From Azolla pinnata (taxonomy: Eukaryota > Streptophyta > Polypodiopsida > Salviniales > Salviniaceae): 53,293 nucleotides of DNA. Each line of letters starts with the position of its first letter. The first letter of the stretch is position 1. A program made the position numbers and the translations under genes. The notes beneath the pieces were generated by a model. The model had not been told where the DNA came from. It did no database searches and saw nothing but the letters and a program-made list of their open reading frames with translations. Shown here piece after piece: positions 1 through 18,023 of this stretch. The stretch lies in contig JBBBWG010003336.1 in NCBI GenBank assembly GCA_037176905.1, positions 40,459 to 93,751 on the forward strand. Direction: 5' to 3'.

Positions 1-130
1 TATAAACTTAAATTTAAATTTCGATTCTCTATGATTTAAGATTTTACAACTCTATTGATGCCGAGATCATAGAATACAACAATTTTAGTGATATGTAGGT
101 TGAGTTGATTATAAATTTTGTACTATCATT

Positions 131-264
131 TAACGGAAGTTAATATATTCAACTCATATTTAACTATCAAACTTATTCAACATGTTTAACTCGTATTTAA
201 CGGAAGTTAATATATTCAACTCATATTTAACTATCAAACTTATTCAACATGTTTAACTCGTATT
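131..264. repeat. Two-copy 67-bp tandem repeat
   Basis: Two near-identical AT-rich 67-bp units start at 131 and 198, and a third unit begins at 265 before diverging. Each unit starts with taacggaagt and contains tattcaac twice. Direct sequence observation; no coding potential is seen. Confidence 0.9.
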
Positions 265-1441
265 TAACGACTGAATGTAAAATACATATTTTAAGTAATT
301 ATACATTTTTAATACATATTTTAAAAATTATTAACATATGTATTGTACACATACGGTATGCTGTGAATATAACAACATTGGTGAATTCTATTGGAACCAC
401 TCACGTTAGTATCAACAAACAATTTGTCTAATCACAAGGAATCTTAATGATTGCTTCGCATACAATATGGGGAAGAACATATTGCAAAGGCCCTGCATCA
501 AGATTGCGGACTGATTACAAGGAATAGAATCAAGACGATAATACTAATTGTGAAAGTAAACGAAGATGGGTTGGATTATACAGTACTGCCAATTGAAGAG
601 TTGTGTTCTACGCATTTGCATCATAATCCTGCGATCGATCATCTATCGAAACTCCTAGTAGCAGCTGTACCCTAGCAAAATGCTACATGTTCGACATATG
701 AAAAAACAACAGATACGGAATCACTGCAAAATGATGTGGCGAGCTGCGGCAATGCTCCGAAACACACTAGCATACGATCCTTTATCCCCACAACATCGAA
801 TGTTCCGAACACACGATCTCTCGTCGAAAACCCCACAACATCAAACATTCCAAATGCACGATCTCCGATCGATGTTAAAAAACACAATAACACGCGGGAT
901 CAACAGATATTGTGCAGTAAAAACCAAAATGGCAATATGTTTTCTTCTAATCCTTGTTTCTTTTGTACTCATCTCAAAGTCATTTGGACATCTCTCTCTT
1001 CTTCTTCTTCTTCTTCTTCTTCTTCTTCTCTTGGACATCTCTTGCATCTTCATTTGGGAAATGCAGAGATCAGACAGATGCAGAGCTTAGGTCACAAAGC
1101 ATCTTAGGTCACAGACGTGGGGAGACTCGGGGGCCGAGATCAGGCCCAAGGCACAGGATCGGGATCGAGACCCAGGTCAGGGAGCAGAGATTAGGTCAAA
1201 AAGCAACAGGGTCACTTCAGAAACCGCACGCGGCGGGAGCAGGCCAGCGAGGGAGCTGGTCATGTCAGGGAGGGATCAGGTCAAGGAGAAGGTCAGAGAG
1301 CGGAGCACGTCAGATCAATCACATCAGCGAGGGAGCGGGTCAGGTTAGGTCAGATCAGAGAGAAGAGAGAATAGAGAGAAAGAGGTGACGTGAAGCCAAG
1401 GCCTTCAATCATAACTCCGTTGTTTGCTGTAAGGCAAACCG
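265..1441. other. 5' flank and probable leader of the golgin gene
   Basis: No convincing gene is seen here. The stretch holds several short ORFs without recognisable domains, a TTC/TCT microsatellite at 991-1029, and a run of degenerate GGTCA/GGGATCAGGTC-like words at about 1087-1350 that is G/A-rich and repetitive. It probably contains the promoter and 5' leader of the golgin gene whose ATG is at 1442. The transcription start cannot be located from sequence alone. Confidence 0.5.
991..1029. repeat. TTC/TCT microsatellite
   Basis: About 39 bp of (TCT)n, beginning with a short (TC)n, lie 410 bp upstream of the golgin ATG. Pyrimidine tracts of this kind are common in plant core promoters and leaders. 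The Leu/Ser-run ORFs that cross it are translations of the repeat. Confidence 0.9.
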
Positions 1442-4400
1442 ATGGCTTTCAAGCTGGGCTCAATCAATTTTAATGCAGTTGCCCAAGTAAGTCTTTTAGA
1501 TTGGAATTTTGTGGAACATATCGAGAAACTTCCTGTTTGAATGTTTATTCTACCGTGCAAAAATCTACATGTCTGATGTCTAAGTGGCTTAGCTTAATTA
1601 GATAGTGTGCTCCAGTGGAATAACAGATTGGAAAGAGCTATTGATGTCTTTGCAGAGACAAACATTGACAATGAGACTGAAGAACAAACCAGAATGAATC
1701 TGGTTAAATATGAGGTCTTTAAGAATTTGACGAACTAAGCAGTAGTGATTCTAGTACGACGTTGACTAAAATTACTGCCTTTGAAAAATCTTCATGGAGC
1801 CTGATGCTAGATGGAGTGAACTTTTAATGGGAGGAAGCAACTTTGGCGACAGATGAGAAACCCCCCATCATACAATTTGCCCACGTTTTTGTATCTCTCA
1901 TCTCCACGTTACTCAGAAGTTGAAGGAAACCGAAATTTAGAAAGTCTTATGTTTATGAGCTGTTCTGTAGAATCCAAATGCATTGTCCTTTAGAACTCCA
2001 ATCATTGGTTCAGCGTCAAGTTGCTCCAAATTGTTTCTCTTAAAAACAAGTCATGGATGTAAAATGCAATCTCTTGTTTAGAGGGCATGGGCTTTATGAT
2101 ATATTTTAATTTATAGCTTAGAAGATATGGCCCTGTCATCTTTGATGTAGGTTGTACGGCATCTAATTCATCTCCTAATATTTGCAGCTCCAATCAAGAC
2201 CAAACGCTTGTGCTGTTATCAAAATTTCGACTTTCATCCAAAGTGAAATTTCATGGTTTAGTTTGAGCTGTTGCTGATTGTGGATTCCCCTAAAACCGAA
2301 CCTATTTATCTGCTAAAATATTTCGAATGTTTGAACCAATAAAAAGCAAAGACGAAATGCCGTTTACAAAAACTTCAAATCTTAACCAAATTGAAGTTTC
2401 ATGTTGGGTTTGAGCTATTGCTGAATGTGGATTCCTACCCAAGCCCATCTTTGCTGAATCTAGTCCTCACATTCCGTACCTGAAGTATTGGAAACAGTGT
2501 GATTGCAACTCTAATGCTACATTTTAAATGAAAAGCAAACTTTTTATCCATATGTTCGGTTTGGTAGTCAAGGATCATTATTGCGTTTCCTCTTGTTTTG
2601 AGATAAACTGACAATATGAATAAGTTGCCAAATGTGAAATAATTGGTTTTGATTAAAAGCCATCAACTGATACCATTTTATGGATTTTTGAGTTAAGTCT
2701 TGGTTATGATCGTGCATTAGTCTGTCAAATATTTGAGGTTTTCCATTGTTAATACTGGTGGCATATATGGTGACTATGGGCTACATGTGTTCTGCTATTT
2801 TATATATAGGCTTTATAAAATTTCAGATTAGTCGATTGAAAGCTTGACCATCTTTCATTCAACAAATGCACTCGGAGTGGATTACCATGGTTGATATTAA
2901 ATGTCTTAAGTGTGAATATTTGCAGGGAGTTGGTGGGCTGGTTTTTGGGAATACCGATCAGAATTCTCAGGAGGATGATGGGTATGCCATATCTTTTTTT
3001 TTCTTGCACAAAATCAAGTCTATAAGTGGTTCTAAAATCATCATTTCTGCCAATGTATAAAGAAAACATTCAGATAATTGGCCAAATTCTTTAAGCTTAA
3101 AGTGCAGTTGTACCTGGAGCTTGGAACCCCAGGGATACACAGGAACCGTGAGAAACTTTATACTCATATTATAGAAATATGTTAGCACTCAGTTTTGGTT
3201 CAGTGGGTTGATTCATTAGTTCTTCATAGAATCCTCAAAGTCAGCTAGATACTTTGGTTACATTCACAGGACTCGATTTCTCCTTGAGATAGACTTCAGG
3301 CATTCTAGTGACAAATTTGGGGACTGGTCATGATGCTTCCAGCATTCATTTGTGGGTCAGTGGGCTAGTTCATTAGTCTCTCTAGAGTTCTGAGTTGTTG
3401 CTCAGTATGCTAAACATAGATGATTGTAATCCTCTCGAGTATTATAGATAACTATGGTCTGTCAGGTAAAGTTGATGTGATTTGTTTCTTCTTTATTTCA
3501 ACTTCATTTCCTGTTAGCAAACAATAAAAAAACTTTTGCATCATATAGCTTATCATATTTTAATCGAGAAATGCATTAGATTTCAGCATACTTACATGTC
3601 TTCTCATTCTTTCTATTTTCGTTGGATGCATATTTCTATTGTATTGTGTACATCATTATAAAATCAACTCAGTAAAAATATAATCTTTCATTATGCAAAT
3701 ATGTGTGACATGAAAGTGGTCTATTTATTGTGAAGTGGCGTGGAGAAACTTTTGGAACGTATAAAGAATGGAATCTCAGTTGAAGATCGGCAGAATGCAA
3801 TGGTAGAGCTTCAAGATATCGTGGCAGAAAGCCGTTCTGCCCAGCTAGCATTTGGAGCGACAGGTGACATTAATATAGATACTCAATCATATATTTACAA
3901 CTTTAAGGATTAATTTATGTTGACAGCTTATGCATATTATAGCTCCTGTCCATTTTCAGGTCTACCAATTATTCTAGCAGTTTTAAGGGAGGAGCGGAAT
4001 GATTTGGACTTGGTAAGTGATGAACAAATGCTTGTTGATATGCTTGCTGTATTTCCTCTTTGACATTCCCAGGATAACTCATGTGAATGTAATCTGCTTC
4101 TTTCTCAATGTATGATGTGATTATTAAGTACATTTAATATCTTCTTCTGCTGATGTCTTAGCAAGATTATTGTTGAAGCTACTTGAAATTATATTTCATG
4201 ATTTTGCATTATCATCATATGCGTGCGCAACTTATTTTGCTATTATGTTGGTGATATATATTTTTCCAAGAAACAAAGATTGCTTGAAGAATGGTAGTAT
4301 TAATGATATGCTAAATGTACACAACCATGTCATGTTTTTGGCTTATTATATATGTTCTTACATGGTGGAAATGCTGAAAGGGACTGAAACTCATGATGAA

Positions 4401-7400
4401 ATGAAAAAGAACCATATTGATTGAATTAGATATGAATTACACCTTAAAATTCATGTGGACACATGTTTTACATTCCATGCACATGCATATATGAACAACT
4501 ATACATACTTATCCTTGTGTGTATGAAGAGTACATGCATATACATTTGAAAAAATATGCATGCATGTATGCATATATGGACAACTATACATACTTATCCA
4601 TCCATTTGGTATATATACGTCCATATGTGTATATGAAGGAGAATACGTGCATAGACATCCATACACATTTAAGAAAGTATGCATACTCCATATGGATAAG
4701 GCAATATGATTGATAGTTCTACTTGTTTCGTATTCATGTGCAAGTCTGAAATAGAGGGAAAAAGTTATCAGCATGTGTAAAATTGTCTTTGAGGTTACTT
4801 GAAGCTAATTCAGTATTTTTGATAGCCAAAGTGGAGGGGAGGACAAGGACTGAGTTAAGCATGGTATTATTCTTCAATGATAAGTCAAATGCAATGTTGG
4901 TCACTTCTATTTGACGTTCTAAGGATCTGGTTATTAAAAATCTCATGTAGTTGAACTTATATGTGAATATCATGCTATGTCTTGAGAAATAAAAAACCAT
5001 GATTACGTAACAGTAAATTTGCATTACCTTAATATCTGAGTTTGTGTAACAGGTTAGAGGGTCTCTTGAGGTCCTAGTTAATGCATTGGCGTCTGAAGGG
5101 AACTTTCACGGCAGCAAAAGCCAGGTCCAGCCAGGAGCATTGAATTCGGAACTTCTAGCACGGGAGGAAGGGAGTGCAGCACTGTTGTTGAGTTTCTTGG
5201 TCAGTACTTAATTAGTTTGTTTCAAATCTTTCTGTGAATACTTGTTTGCATATCTCTATTACCTTTCTAAGAAAAGTATTAATGTTTTGATGATGATTTA
5301 TAAATAGCCTTTCAGGTAGGCATATAATGATTTTAAATTATTTGTAGGAGGAACAAGATTTTTACATACGTTACCACACATTGCGCTTACTCACAATGTT
5401 AACAACAAGCACTTCAGTCAGGTATTGCATGTAGCGCTTGTCTTATTCATGAACAATATGTTAATTATAACACCCAATCTCATGTAAATTGTGGATTGAA
5501 AAGTTTGCAGGATGCCATCTTAGCAACTCCTCAAGGGATTACCCGGCTGATGGACATGATGCAGGATCGTGAGGTCTGGTTCATAGTGGTGTTTCATATC
5601 TTTCATGTTTTCATTTTTGCAAGGCCTTTATTTTCATTGTGGCTTCTTTTATTAGGTTATCCGGAATGAGGCTTTGCTACTTCTCGCTCATTTGACACGG
5701 TCAGCTGAGGTATAAATTTTTAGATGCTGTTTTAGCTTGAGGTTGACTATACTGGGGCTTGGCATGGATCATTTCATTGTGTCTTGCCAATCAGGAAATT
5801 CAAAAAATTGCTGTATTTGAGGGTGTGTTTGAGAAACTTTTTAACATCATTATTGAAGAAGGTGGTGCTGAAGGAGGAATAGTTGTTCAGGTTGGTGATC
5901 CTTTTTCAATTCAATTGTAGTTAAGTTTTCTTTCCTTTTCTCTTCTCCTAAGGTGAGATAACGTTTTAAAATCTAATTTTGTTGTTCAGTCACATAGATC
6001 ATTTTGATCTTTTAAAACTATACAGTTTTGTTATTTTGCTATATAATTTTTCTATTTCTTGGCAGGACTGCTTAGAATTACTAAACAATATCATTAGGAG
6101 CAATCCATCAAATCAGGTTAAATGATGAATGAATGCAAGTCGATTTTGATATCTTCTAAATACTGGAAATTAAGGTGATTTTGCTCAGTGCAGAGTTTTC
6201 TAAGAGAAACACTGGGCCTTCAACCGATAGTGTCCATTTTGAAATTCAGAAAGACAAATGCTCATAATTTCTCAAAGCAAAAGGTACAGCACCATGAGAA
6301 ATATACGCATGTTTGGATTATGTGCTCATGCAAATCCCAGTTACCATATAGTTCTTATAGCTGCTCAATTGCAGGTTTTGAATGTTCTTTGCCTATTAGA
6401 AACTGTAAGTTTGCTTCTTTCCCAAGCTCCTGAGAAGGAACTTGGCAAGGATGCTAATGTAGTTGCTAATCAGACCATTTTGGCTCAGGTAATTCTAATG
6501 TTTTGAATCTATAGTCAGTTCTGTCATTTTATCCCTTCATTCATAATGTTACTCTCAGTTTTCTTGTTCTGCAGAACAATTTACTGGATTATCTGTTAGT
6601 GCTTTCTGTAGAAGGGCGAGTATCTGCAGTGGCTGTTCGTTGCGAGGTGAGTTCTTATGAAGATTTTGAAAACACATGTATATTTATATCTGCCTAGAAA
6701 TGTAGTAAAACTGTAATTCTAGTTTTCACTTGGCAATGTAAAGCCTGGGACATAGCTCTGTCCATTAAAATATTGATGCATGGAAAATGTGAAGAAATAA
6801 AGAAAAGAACCGTATGTTCATGTCTTTTAAGAGACCAAACTGACTTACAAGAGGAAATGAAAGATTCCATCTTATATTATCCTTGGTCTTTGGAACAATA
6901 AATCAAATTGAATGTAACTAAAAGTACAAATAAATGATCAAACATGATAGAAGACTGTTAATCATTTATAGATTCAAGATTGTTGACTCTTGAAGCTCAA
7001 ATACTAAGATCTCCAGTATGGAGATAACAGGAGACAATGGCAAAGGTGGTGAGATCTGGTCTAGATGGTTGGGTGTCAAAAGGCTGTTGCCTGATCTATT
7101 GAACCCATTTGTCTGGTTGAGCCTGTGATTGATGGTTCTTTGTTGATAAGCTCGTGATTGATGGTAATTTGTATTGTGGTTGGCTGCTTTCAGAATATCA
7201 TACAATACCTTCACATATTCATGCCAAGCCTGGGATGAGGTCAATTGTGTGAGAACTGCCTCACACAATTGACTGCTAGCCCATTTCTATGTTTTTCTTA
7301 TTCTTGTCCTATTAATTGCTAGCCCATTTTCGTTTCAAACTTAGCCATGTATGCCAGCTCCTTTTTCCTTACACTTCTTGTTGCTCATATAGTGTTGGAA

Positions 7401-10400
7401 GATTCACTTGCTTATTCGAGTACCTTCAGATCACAAGCATTTTCCTGTATCACAACATTCCGAATCATGTTAGTTTTTATGCATGACTCGACTATGCTTG
7501 GGTGCATTGTTGGCTGTGTTGTGCTGGATGGTATTTGTGGCATTATAATGCAATGAAGTCGACCGTGCTTGGGTGCATTGTTGGCTGTGTTGTGCTGAAT
7601 GGATTTGTGGTATCATAATGCAATGAAGTCGACCCTGCATGGCTGAACTTTTGATATATTATAAGGTCATGCAATGTTTACTGACCATTTGTTTCTGGCG
7701 CTCTGTTACTAGATAGATTACATTACCATCAACTTTACTAGTCATGTGATGTACCTTGGAAAAGCACAGGTGCCGAAGTTATTCATCTGATTCATTCCAA
7801 ATAAAAAAGTGTGCAGCACCTGAAAATGTGTACTAAGATTTACCTAAGTACCTAAATAGTGTTTGTAAATTAAGACTTTGAGACCTAAGGTTTGGCAGTT
7901 TGAAATAATATTTCGCTTCTCAATGTTTTCTCAGAAAAACTTTGTGGGCAAGCCTTGAGTGAGTTAACTTACTGTCCTTGTTGTAAAGTAGAGATATTGC
8001 AGGCAGGCATTTTTGGCGAGTTTTTATTAATAATTCTCTGAAACCACAGGCCCTGCGCTGCATAGGTGATCTTGTTCATGGTCATTCGAGGAATTGTGAG
8101 ATCCTCAGCAGAAAAGTGCTGGGAGATGAACCAGATGGTGAGCCAGCACTTCATAGCATTCTCAATGTGTTGCTGCACACATCAGAGCTGGCTGAGTGCA
8201 TTGCAGCTGAGTATGTTATAAAATGTTTCTGTGAGGTAAATTGTTGGAAGGAACAGCTTTTCCTTTTATAGCTCTATCTCAACTAAGCATCTCATTAGTA
8301 TTTTGATCTGCACGTTTTGCTAGCAAAACCATGAAGGGCAGATTGCGCTGGCATCAACCATCACACCTTCTCCTGAATCTGATACCGCAGGCAGAACTCT
8401 GGAGGCTGAAAGCCACGTGTCTTTTGGAAGGTGAAAATGGAGTGCAATATATTTGCAGCGAGGATTGGGGTTTCTTTCTGCTAATATTACAATTTTTTGT
8501 TTGTACAGTATGCTTCTCAAAGCACTGAAGTCAAGTGACGATCAGAGGGATCTCGAGGTAGTCCTAATGTATCCCAAAACTTAAAATGCATTGAAACAGT
8601 CTGCTTTTATGACATGAGGCAAATACCTGGAAGTGGGTTATGTGAGCTACATTGTCTAGAAGCTATGGTTGCGTTAACACTTAGATCGGGCCACATTGAC
8701 ATCAATATCAACACTATTTGATCTCTCTTTCTTTGAAAGACTTGGAGGGAGAAGAATACTTTTATAACATGATTATGTGTATAGCACGTTGCATCATATT
8801 TATTCTTATTTTCTTTTTATAATGCTATGCCTTCATGTTTCTTTTATGATGGGATGACTGAATATATAACACATTATTGTACTTTTTTGTTGTATAGACC
8901 ATGTTGGTTTTTAAAAGACATTAATATATGTTTTTTCCTTACTTTACACCCCTAAAATGCCTACAATCAGTCATTTGCTCAAATAAGTGATGGCGTGGGG
9001 ACATAGTGTGTGACTCCTATTTTATGAACGTTTTCTCAGGCCAGTCGTAGGGCTGTGCGGGTTCTGATCCACATTCTGCGGAACAATCTGGATTGCAAAG
9101 AAAAAGTAATTCTCTCTCTCTCTCTCTGTCTCTCTCATTCAAGGATGCTTTGCATTTTATGTTTCATTATTTTATACATCTAATTTGTAGAAATCTTAAG
9201 TTATGCACTAAAAATATTCAATATGTCTCAAGAGCATGTTTTGTAAAGTCAATATGCCAAGCTGCGAATGGTGCAACTTGAATATCTTTATTCAATATTT
9301 TGTGGTATTTGTTCATGTACAATTATCTGTAAACATGCTTGCTGTAAAGAGAAATTTACATAGATGAAACTGTGGCATTTGTCTATGTACACCTGGAAAA
9401 CTTGCTCACTATCAAGAACTTGCATTGAGTAAACTTGATGATGTTACTCATCGTCTTCAACTACTTTGAACAAGTTTGGAGGTGCTTATGAACATGTCAT
9501 TATTCTATTCATATGAGTGAGCTCTTTTTCTGAATGTTTTCATGCCGTAACATTGGTACATTGTAAATTGCATCCAGATACTGCAAATCCCGCTGGAAAT
9601 ATCAGGCTTGCAGTTGAATGCACCAGAATATTTAATGTCTCGATGCGTGAGATGTCTGGCGTCAGCAGGGAAGCATTTAAAAACTGCAAGCCCTGAATCA
9701 GTTGCAGAAACCAAAATCTGGCTCCAGCCCATATTTTTGAAGCTTTTAATAGTATGGCTTGCAGATTGTCCTGCTGCAGTTTCTTCCTTCCTCCAGACAG
9801 CAGCTCATTTACCTTATACGGTTGAACTCTTGAATACTGACAGTATTGCCAGTGTGCATGTTAGTGGTCTGGCAGCTGTACTCCTTGGTGAGTGTGTTAT
9901 ATATAATACATCAGTTGACAGTGCATGCAGTGCCCAGCTTTTAGTAGATACTATAAGCCGGGAAGTTGGACTTTCAACATATTTTGCAAGGTGGGAAGCC
10001 TTGCAAAATAATCATGTTTTCTTGATGACAAGCACTGGTGGTGGGCCAAAATCAGCGTCTGATGAGGCTGTTGTAGAAGAAGAATCTGGCGTGTCGATTG
10101 AAAATGGTGAGGATGAGCTTGAAAACCGTGACATAGGTCCAGCAGCTGGTCTCTATGATGCTTATCTCGTAAAGCTTGTTCAGAGATTAGAGCCTATTGT
10201 AAGGGACACAATTGTTCAATTATTTAGCCAACCAAAAGCCAAGACAAGCCTTCAACCCTCGCTTCTTGATCAGAAAAGCGGGGAGAGTGAAAGTGATTAC
10301 ATTAACAGGCTGAAGGCTTTGATGCACAAACAAACTATCGAAATTCAGGTATCCTCTGTGAGATCAGCAATGAGTTTTATTCTGCATATTTCAATGAAAG

Positions 10401-11014
10401 CTAAGTATCTGTTGTCAAACTTCATGTCACAGGAGATAACATTGAGGAATGCTGCATTAGCAAAAGAGCTAGTTAAAGGAGGCGAGGTGGGTTTGGATGC
10501 CAAGTACGGTGGTAAATTGGGTCTTCTTAGTAGTCCTGAAGACTCTATTACGACCAAAGTGGAAATCGAGAGTCTGCATAAACAGATTGCAGATCTACAC
10601 AATCAGAACGAAGATCTGCAACGAAGGCAGAGTGAGAAGGAATTGGAATGTTCCTATTATAAGCAGTTAGCTAATAAATTTGAATCAGATCTGAAGAGTT
10701 TATCTGCTGCTTACAACAGCCTTGAACTAGAAAATAATCAGTTAGATAAGGAATTGAAGAATATACGAGGTAATGGATCTCGAGGGGTATTGGCGGTTGA
10801 TCTGGAGGCAGCCAAAGAGGAAGGAAGAAACGAGGCATTGAAGGAGAGCGAAGCTGAGTTGAATGATTTGCTTGTATGCCTTGGCCAAGAGGAAGGCAAA
10901 GTAAAGAAGCTTCGAGCTCGTTTGGAAGAGTTGGGTGAGGATGTCGATTCACTATTACAGGGAATCGGAGAAGCAGAAGAAGATAATGATGAGAGTGATG
11001 ACGACGAAGAATAA
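1442..11014 (+). CDS. GC6: p115/USO1-type golgin, vesicle tether (GC6/MAG4-like)
   Basis: Peripheral Golgi tethering factor of the yeast Uso1/mammalian p115/Arabidopsis GC6 (MAIGO4) family, which holds transport vesicles at the cis-Golgi. Nineteen exons fit: 1442-1486, 2926-2981, 3736-3863, 3960-4012, 5053-5199, 5348-5421, 5504-5573, 5656-5709, 5795-5890, 6066-6116, 6194-6283, 6375-6488, 6575-6646, 8050-8235, 8324-8430, 8509-8557, 9040-9105, 9578-10348 and 10433-11014. They total 2811 nt, or 936 aa; I recall about 914 aa for the Arabidopsis protein. Exons 1-18 encode the armadillo-like globular head, with family words such as VERLL-type ERIKNG, GITRLMDMM, QDCLELLNN and GECVIYN. Then follow the linker motif SDYINRLKAL, a coiled coil (about residues 770-910), the conserved ELNDLLVCLGQEE block and an Asp/Glu-rich tail. 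Exon 7 is placed at 5504 because only that acceptor keeps the phase and gives SLQDAIL. The first exon is short and its ATG is inferred from phase and position. Confidence 0.93.
4440..4720. repeat. TA/CATG-rich degenerate repeats in golgin intron 4
   Basis: Two related copies of a word containing gaacaactatacatacttatcc-like sequence (about 4492 and 4578) lie in a run rich in catatg, atgcat and acatac. All of it is inside the golgin intron 4013-5052. Non-coding; the short ORFs here are chance readings. Confidence 0.6.
7488..7628. repeat. 70/71-bp tandem duplication in golgin intron 13
   Basis: Two adjacent units, 7488-7558 and 7559-7628, each start at tcgac and run through gcttgggtgcattgttggct to caatgaag, with a few mismatches. 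They lie inside the large intron 6647-8049. Confidence 0.85.
10349..10432 (+). other. 84-nt stop-free in-frame intron of the golgin gene
   Basis: The segment starts with GTATCC and ends with TGTCACAG. Removing it joins ...TIEIQ to EITLRNAAL..., which matches the recalled Arabidopsis spacing (SEIQNLLARNAAL) without a gap, so I treat it as an intron. Its length is a multiple of three and it has no stop codon, so retention would insert 28 hydrophobic/basic residues just before the coiled coil. Confidence 0.75.
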
Positions 11015-12726
11015 GGTAGAAGATGGAGCAGCATATTGAACTTCATGCTTCAAGAAATGTAAAAAAAATTCACAGTTTGAGAGGGCATGCAAGGCAGTAA
11101 AACGTTTTGATGTCCCCATTGCTGCATATAAATTTGTTTACTATCTATACATTCTTGATTTGTTGTTTTGGAAAGTGAGGTTCTTCTATTCAATCCAACA
11201 TGGAACGTGAAGAAGTGCGTGCTTAGTTAACTATGACAAATGGTAACACCAATTTGTTACATCACTGAGTCCAAATTTTGGCTGATGTTCGTTTGATCCA
11301 TTTTTGAAGCTCTTCTAGTAACCATCATCAAACATCTTCTGGTAGGCTGCATTGCCTTGATATTGATGTACAGCAGGATATCTGCGTCCAGCGAGGAGAG
11401 AAGAAACTGGAGCAGTCAGCCAAAATCTCAGGTATCTCTGATCATTGTGATTATGTTGACTTCTTTGGATTCTTGTTTTAGGATTATAATGCAAGCCTGT
11501 TTGATGTAGTCATAAGCCTCGTCTCGTGGTGATGACCCGAGTTGCCTCTTGACGAGTTTCCTAAAGAGTTTTTGCTTCAGTTTTTCTCTCTCTCTCTCTT
11601 GTCATCAGGAGATACATAAATCGTTTTGTCTGATCACATATCAAAATAATCTGCTGTATGGCTTTGTCTCAGCTAGACACATGTTATACCAGAGTTTTCT
11701 ATGGCTTCCTTTCGTCCTGCATCTGCCACTGCAGAGAACCAGAACACTTTGGAACAAACCATGAAATACCTCCCCAGTTTGTGAAGCTTTAGCTCTTGGA
11801 TGGACTGTAAAACGGAAGAGTTTTATAGGTACAATCTTCCAGGTACAGCATCAACCAGCAGTTTCGCACTTCAACAGGAAATCTCTACCTCTTGTCTCTT
11901 TCATAAATTGCTAGAAGATTACAAGGACCATAAGCTGAACCTGTAAACTAATTGTGAGAGAGCTGTAGACACCCATTCCTATACAATATTTATGGTGAAC
12001 GTTGGTGACAAGACCCATAATTAAGCTTTGAACTCTGCTTCTCTATTTCATACAAGTTTCAAATACCATGCTACCAAATAATAGTACCAGTTTACTGTAT
12101 GCTTCACAACCATTGTATGTTAGAAACCTCAGCCACTGGCAATGTCAGTGGCTGTGTAGACCTTGGAAGTGTTTTATTGGAAGGCATCAAAGCAACCTTA
12201 GCTGGGGATCAGCAATCAGATAATTATGCTTAGAACACCTAGTTAACTAGTTACCTCCCAACAGCTAACTTTTTTGTAAGCAGATTTGCTGGAGGTAACA
12301 GCTAACTTTCGTAAGCAGATTGGCTTAACAAGAAAGAAATTAAGTCAAGCATTACATCCACAGGGTTCTGTATGTAAGGCTAAATGGGTTTACTCATCAT
12401 GTTCCACAATGTTTATGAGAGTTCACATTATTCTTTCACTTGATTGCAGTTGAAAAATTATTGACTAGAGTTGAAATACTGGTTGTCAGACTAGCAAAAG
12501 TCCAAGACTTCAACTCCTTCCTGCCCTAATCTGCGATTGGATCCTCTGTAAAACACTAACCAAAAATGTCAACTTACTGGTTCGATGGGTTGAGTACAGA
12601 GAGGCTGACCTACAAAGACCAGATGAAGGTATAACTTATTCATTATGCTGAAGTTGTAATTGGAGGAAAAAAAGGTCAATTATTTCATTCAATTGGTTTC
12701 GAAGGTAGAGATCCCGTGACCCAATA
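11015..12726. other. Convergent intergenic region, golgin and hexokinase 3' ends
   Basis: This region separates the golgin stop (11012-11014, + strand) from the hexokinase stop (12727-12729, - strand). It should contain both 3' UTRs. Only short ORFs are seen and none resembles a known family. A short CT tract lies near 11582-11600. A duplicated word, cagctaactttt/cagctaactttc, with gtaagcagat after each copy, occurs at about 12261 and 12300. Confidence 0.6.
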
Positions 12727-17011
<4,285 letters not shown>

Positions 17012-17978
17012 GGTGGTACATGCAAGGTTTTTTACATGCAATTTGGGCGAATCTCACAGAATTTCGCAGATGGATTTGATAGATCGTCTTCTAATCTAAC
17101 AGTTGGTCGCGGAGTTTCTCGGCGATAACCCAAAAGGGACAGCAGGTTTTGATCTCGGAGGAGAAAAATTTTACAAGGGTTTCTGGGGCAGACTCAGGAA
17201 TCGCTCAAGAAAAAGAAAGAAAAAGGACCCAAAAACGGTTTCAGAGGAATTGGGGAGAGAGATCTGGGTGCAGAGAAGCTCAGAAAGATTCCCCAATTCT
17301 GAGAAGCTACACAAGATGGAGACAGGATTGGGGAAATGAAACAGGAATGTGAAATCAGGCTTTGCAGGTATCGTTACAGTACATACACAGAAGACAAAAG
17401 ATTGGTTTCTGCTTCCAGAGGAGGGCGATGACAGACGGAAATGGCAGCAGATCTGAAGAATCAAAAGGAGGCGGAAATCGAACAGGAGAGAGCGAGCGAG
17501 AGAGAGAGAGAGAGAGAAATCAAACAAAACCGAAGCAGAGGGGACGGCGAATTGTTGCTGATTCTTGTGGCCGATGATGATGATGATGCTGCTGATGATG
17601 ACGACGGCGAAGACGATGAGCGTTGGGAAAGATGCATCAAAGCGATGCGCAGATCGAGGGAATCCGGGGCTTGCTCCTCTTCCTCATCACCGATCTGCTG
17701 CGCTCGTTCGAATCTGATGCTCTCTACTGCTGCTGCTCATGGCTTCAGCGCTTCTTCTCCTTCTTCTCTGCCTTTCTTTCTTTCTTCCCTTCCGATCTTC
17801 CCTTCCTTCCGATCTTCTCCTTCCAATTCCTTCCGATCTTTCTTCTGAATCCTCTTCTTGCTGCTTTCTGCTCCGGACACTGCCTTCAAAGCAGCTGACG
17901 CTGACACAGCGAGAAAGAGAAAGAGAAAGAGAGGATTGTGTCGGAAACGCACAGAGATTCTGACACAGAAAGAGAGCT

Positions 17979-18023
<45 letters not shown>

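Noticed and set aside
10349-10432. Treating the continuous open frame across 9608-11014 as one exon
   Set aside because: The 28 extra residues break the conserved spacing between EIQ and RNAAL, and both splice sites are good.
17012-17041. Ten-residue N-terminal extension of hexokinase starting at 17041
   Set aside because: It begins with TTG, not ATG; the first in-frame ATG is at 17009-17011.
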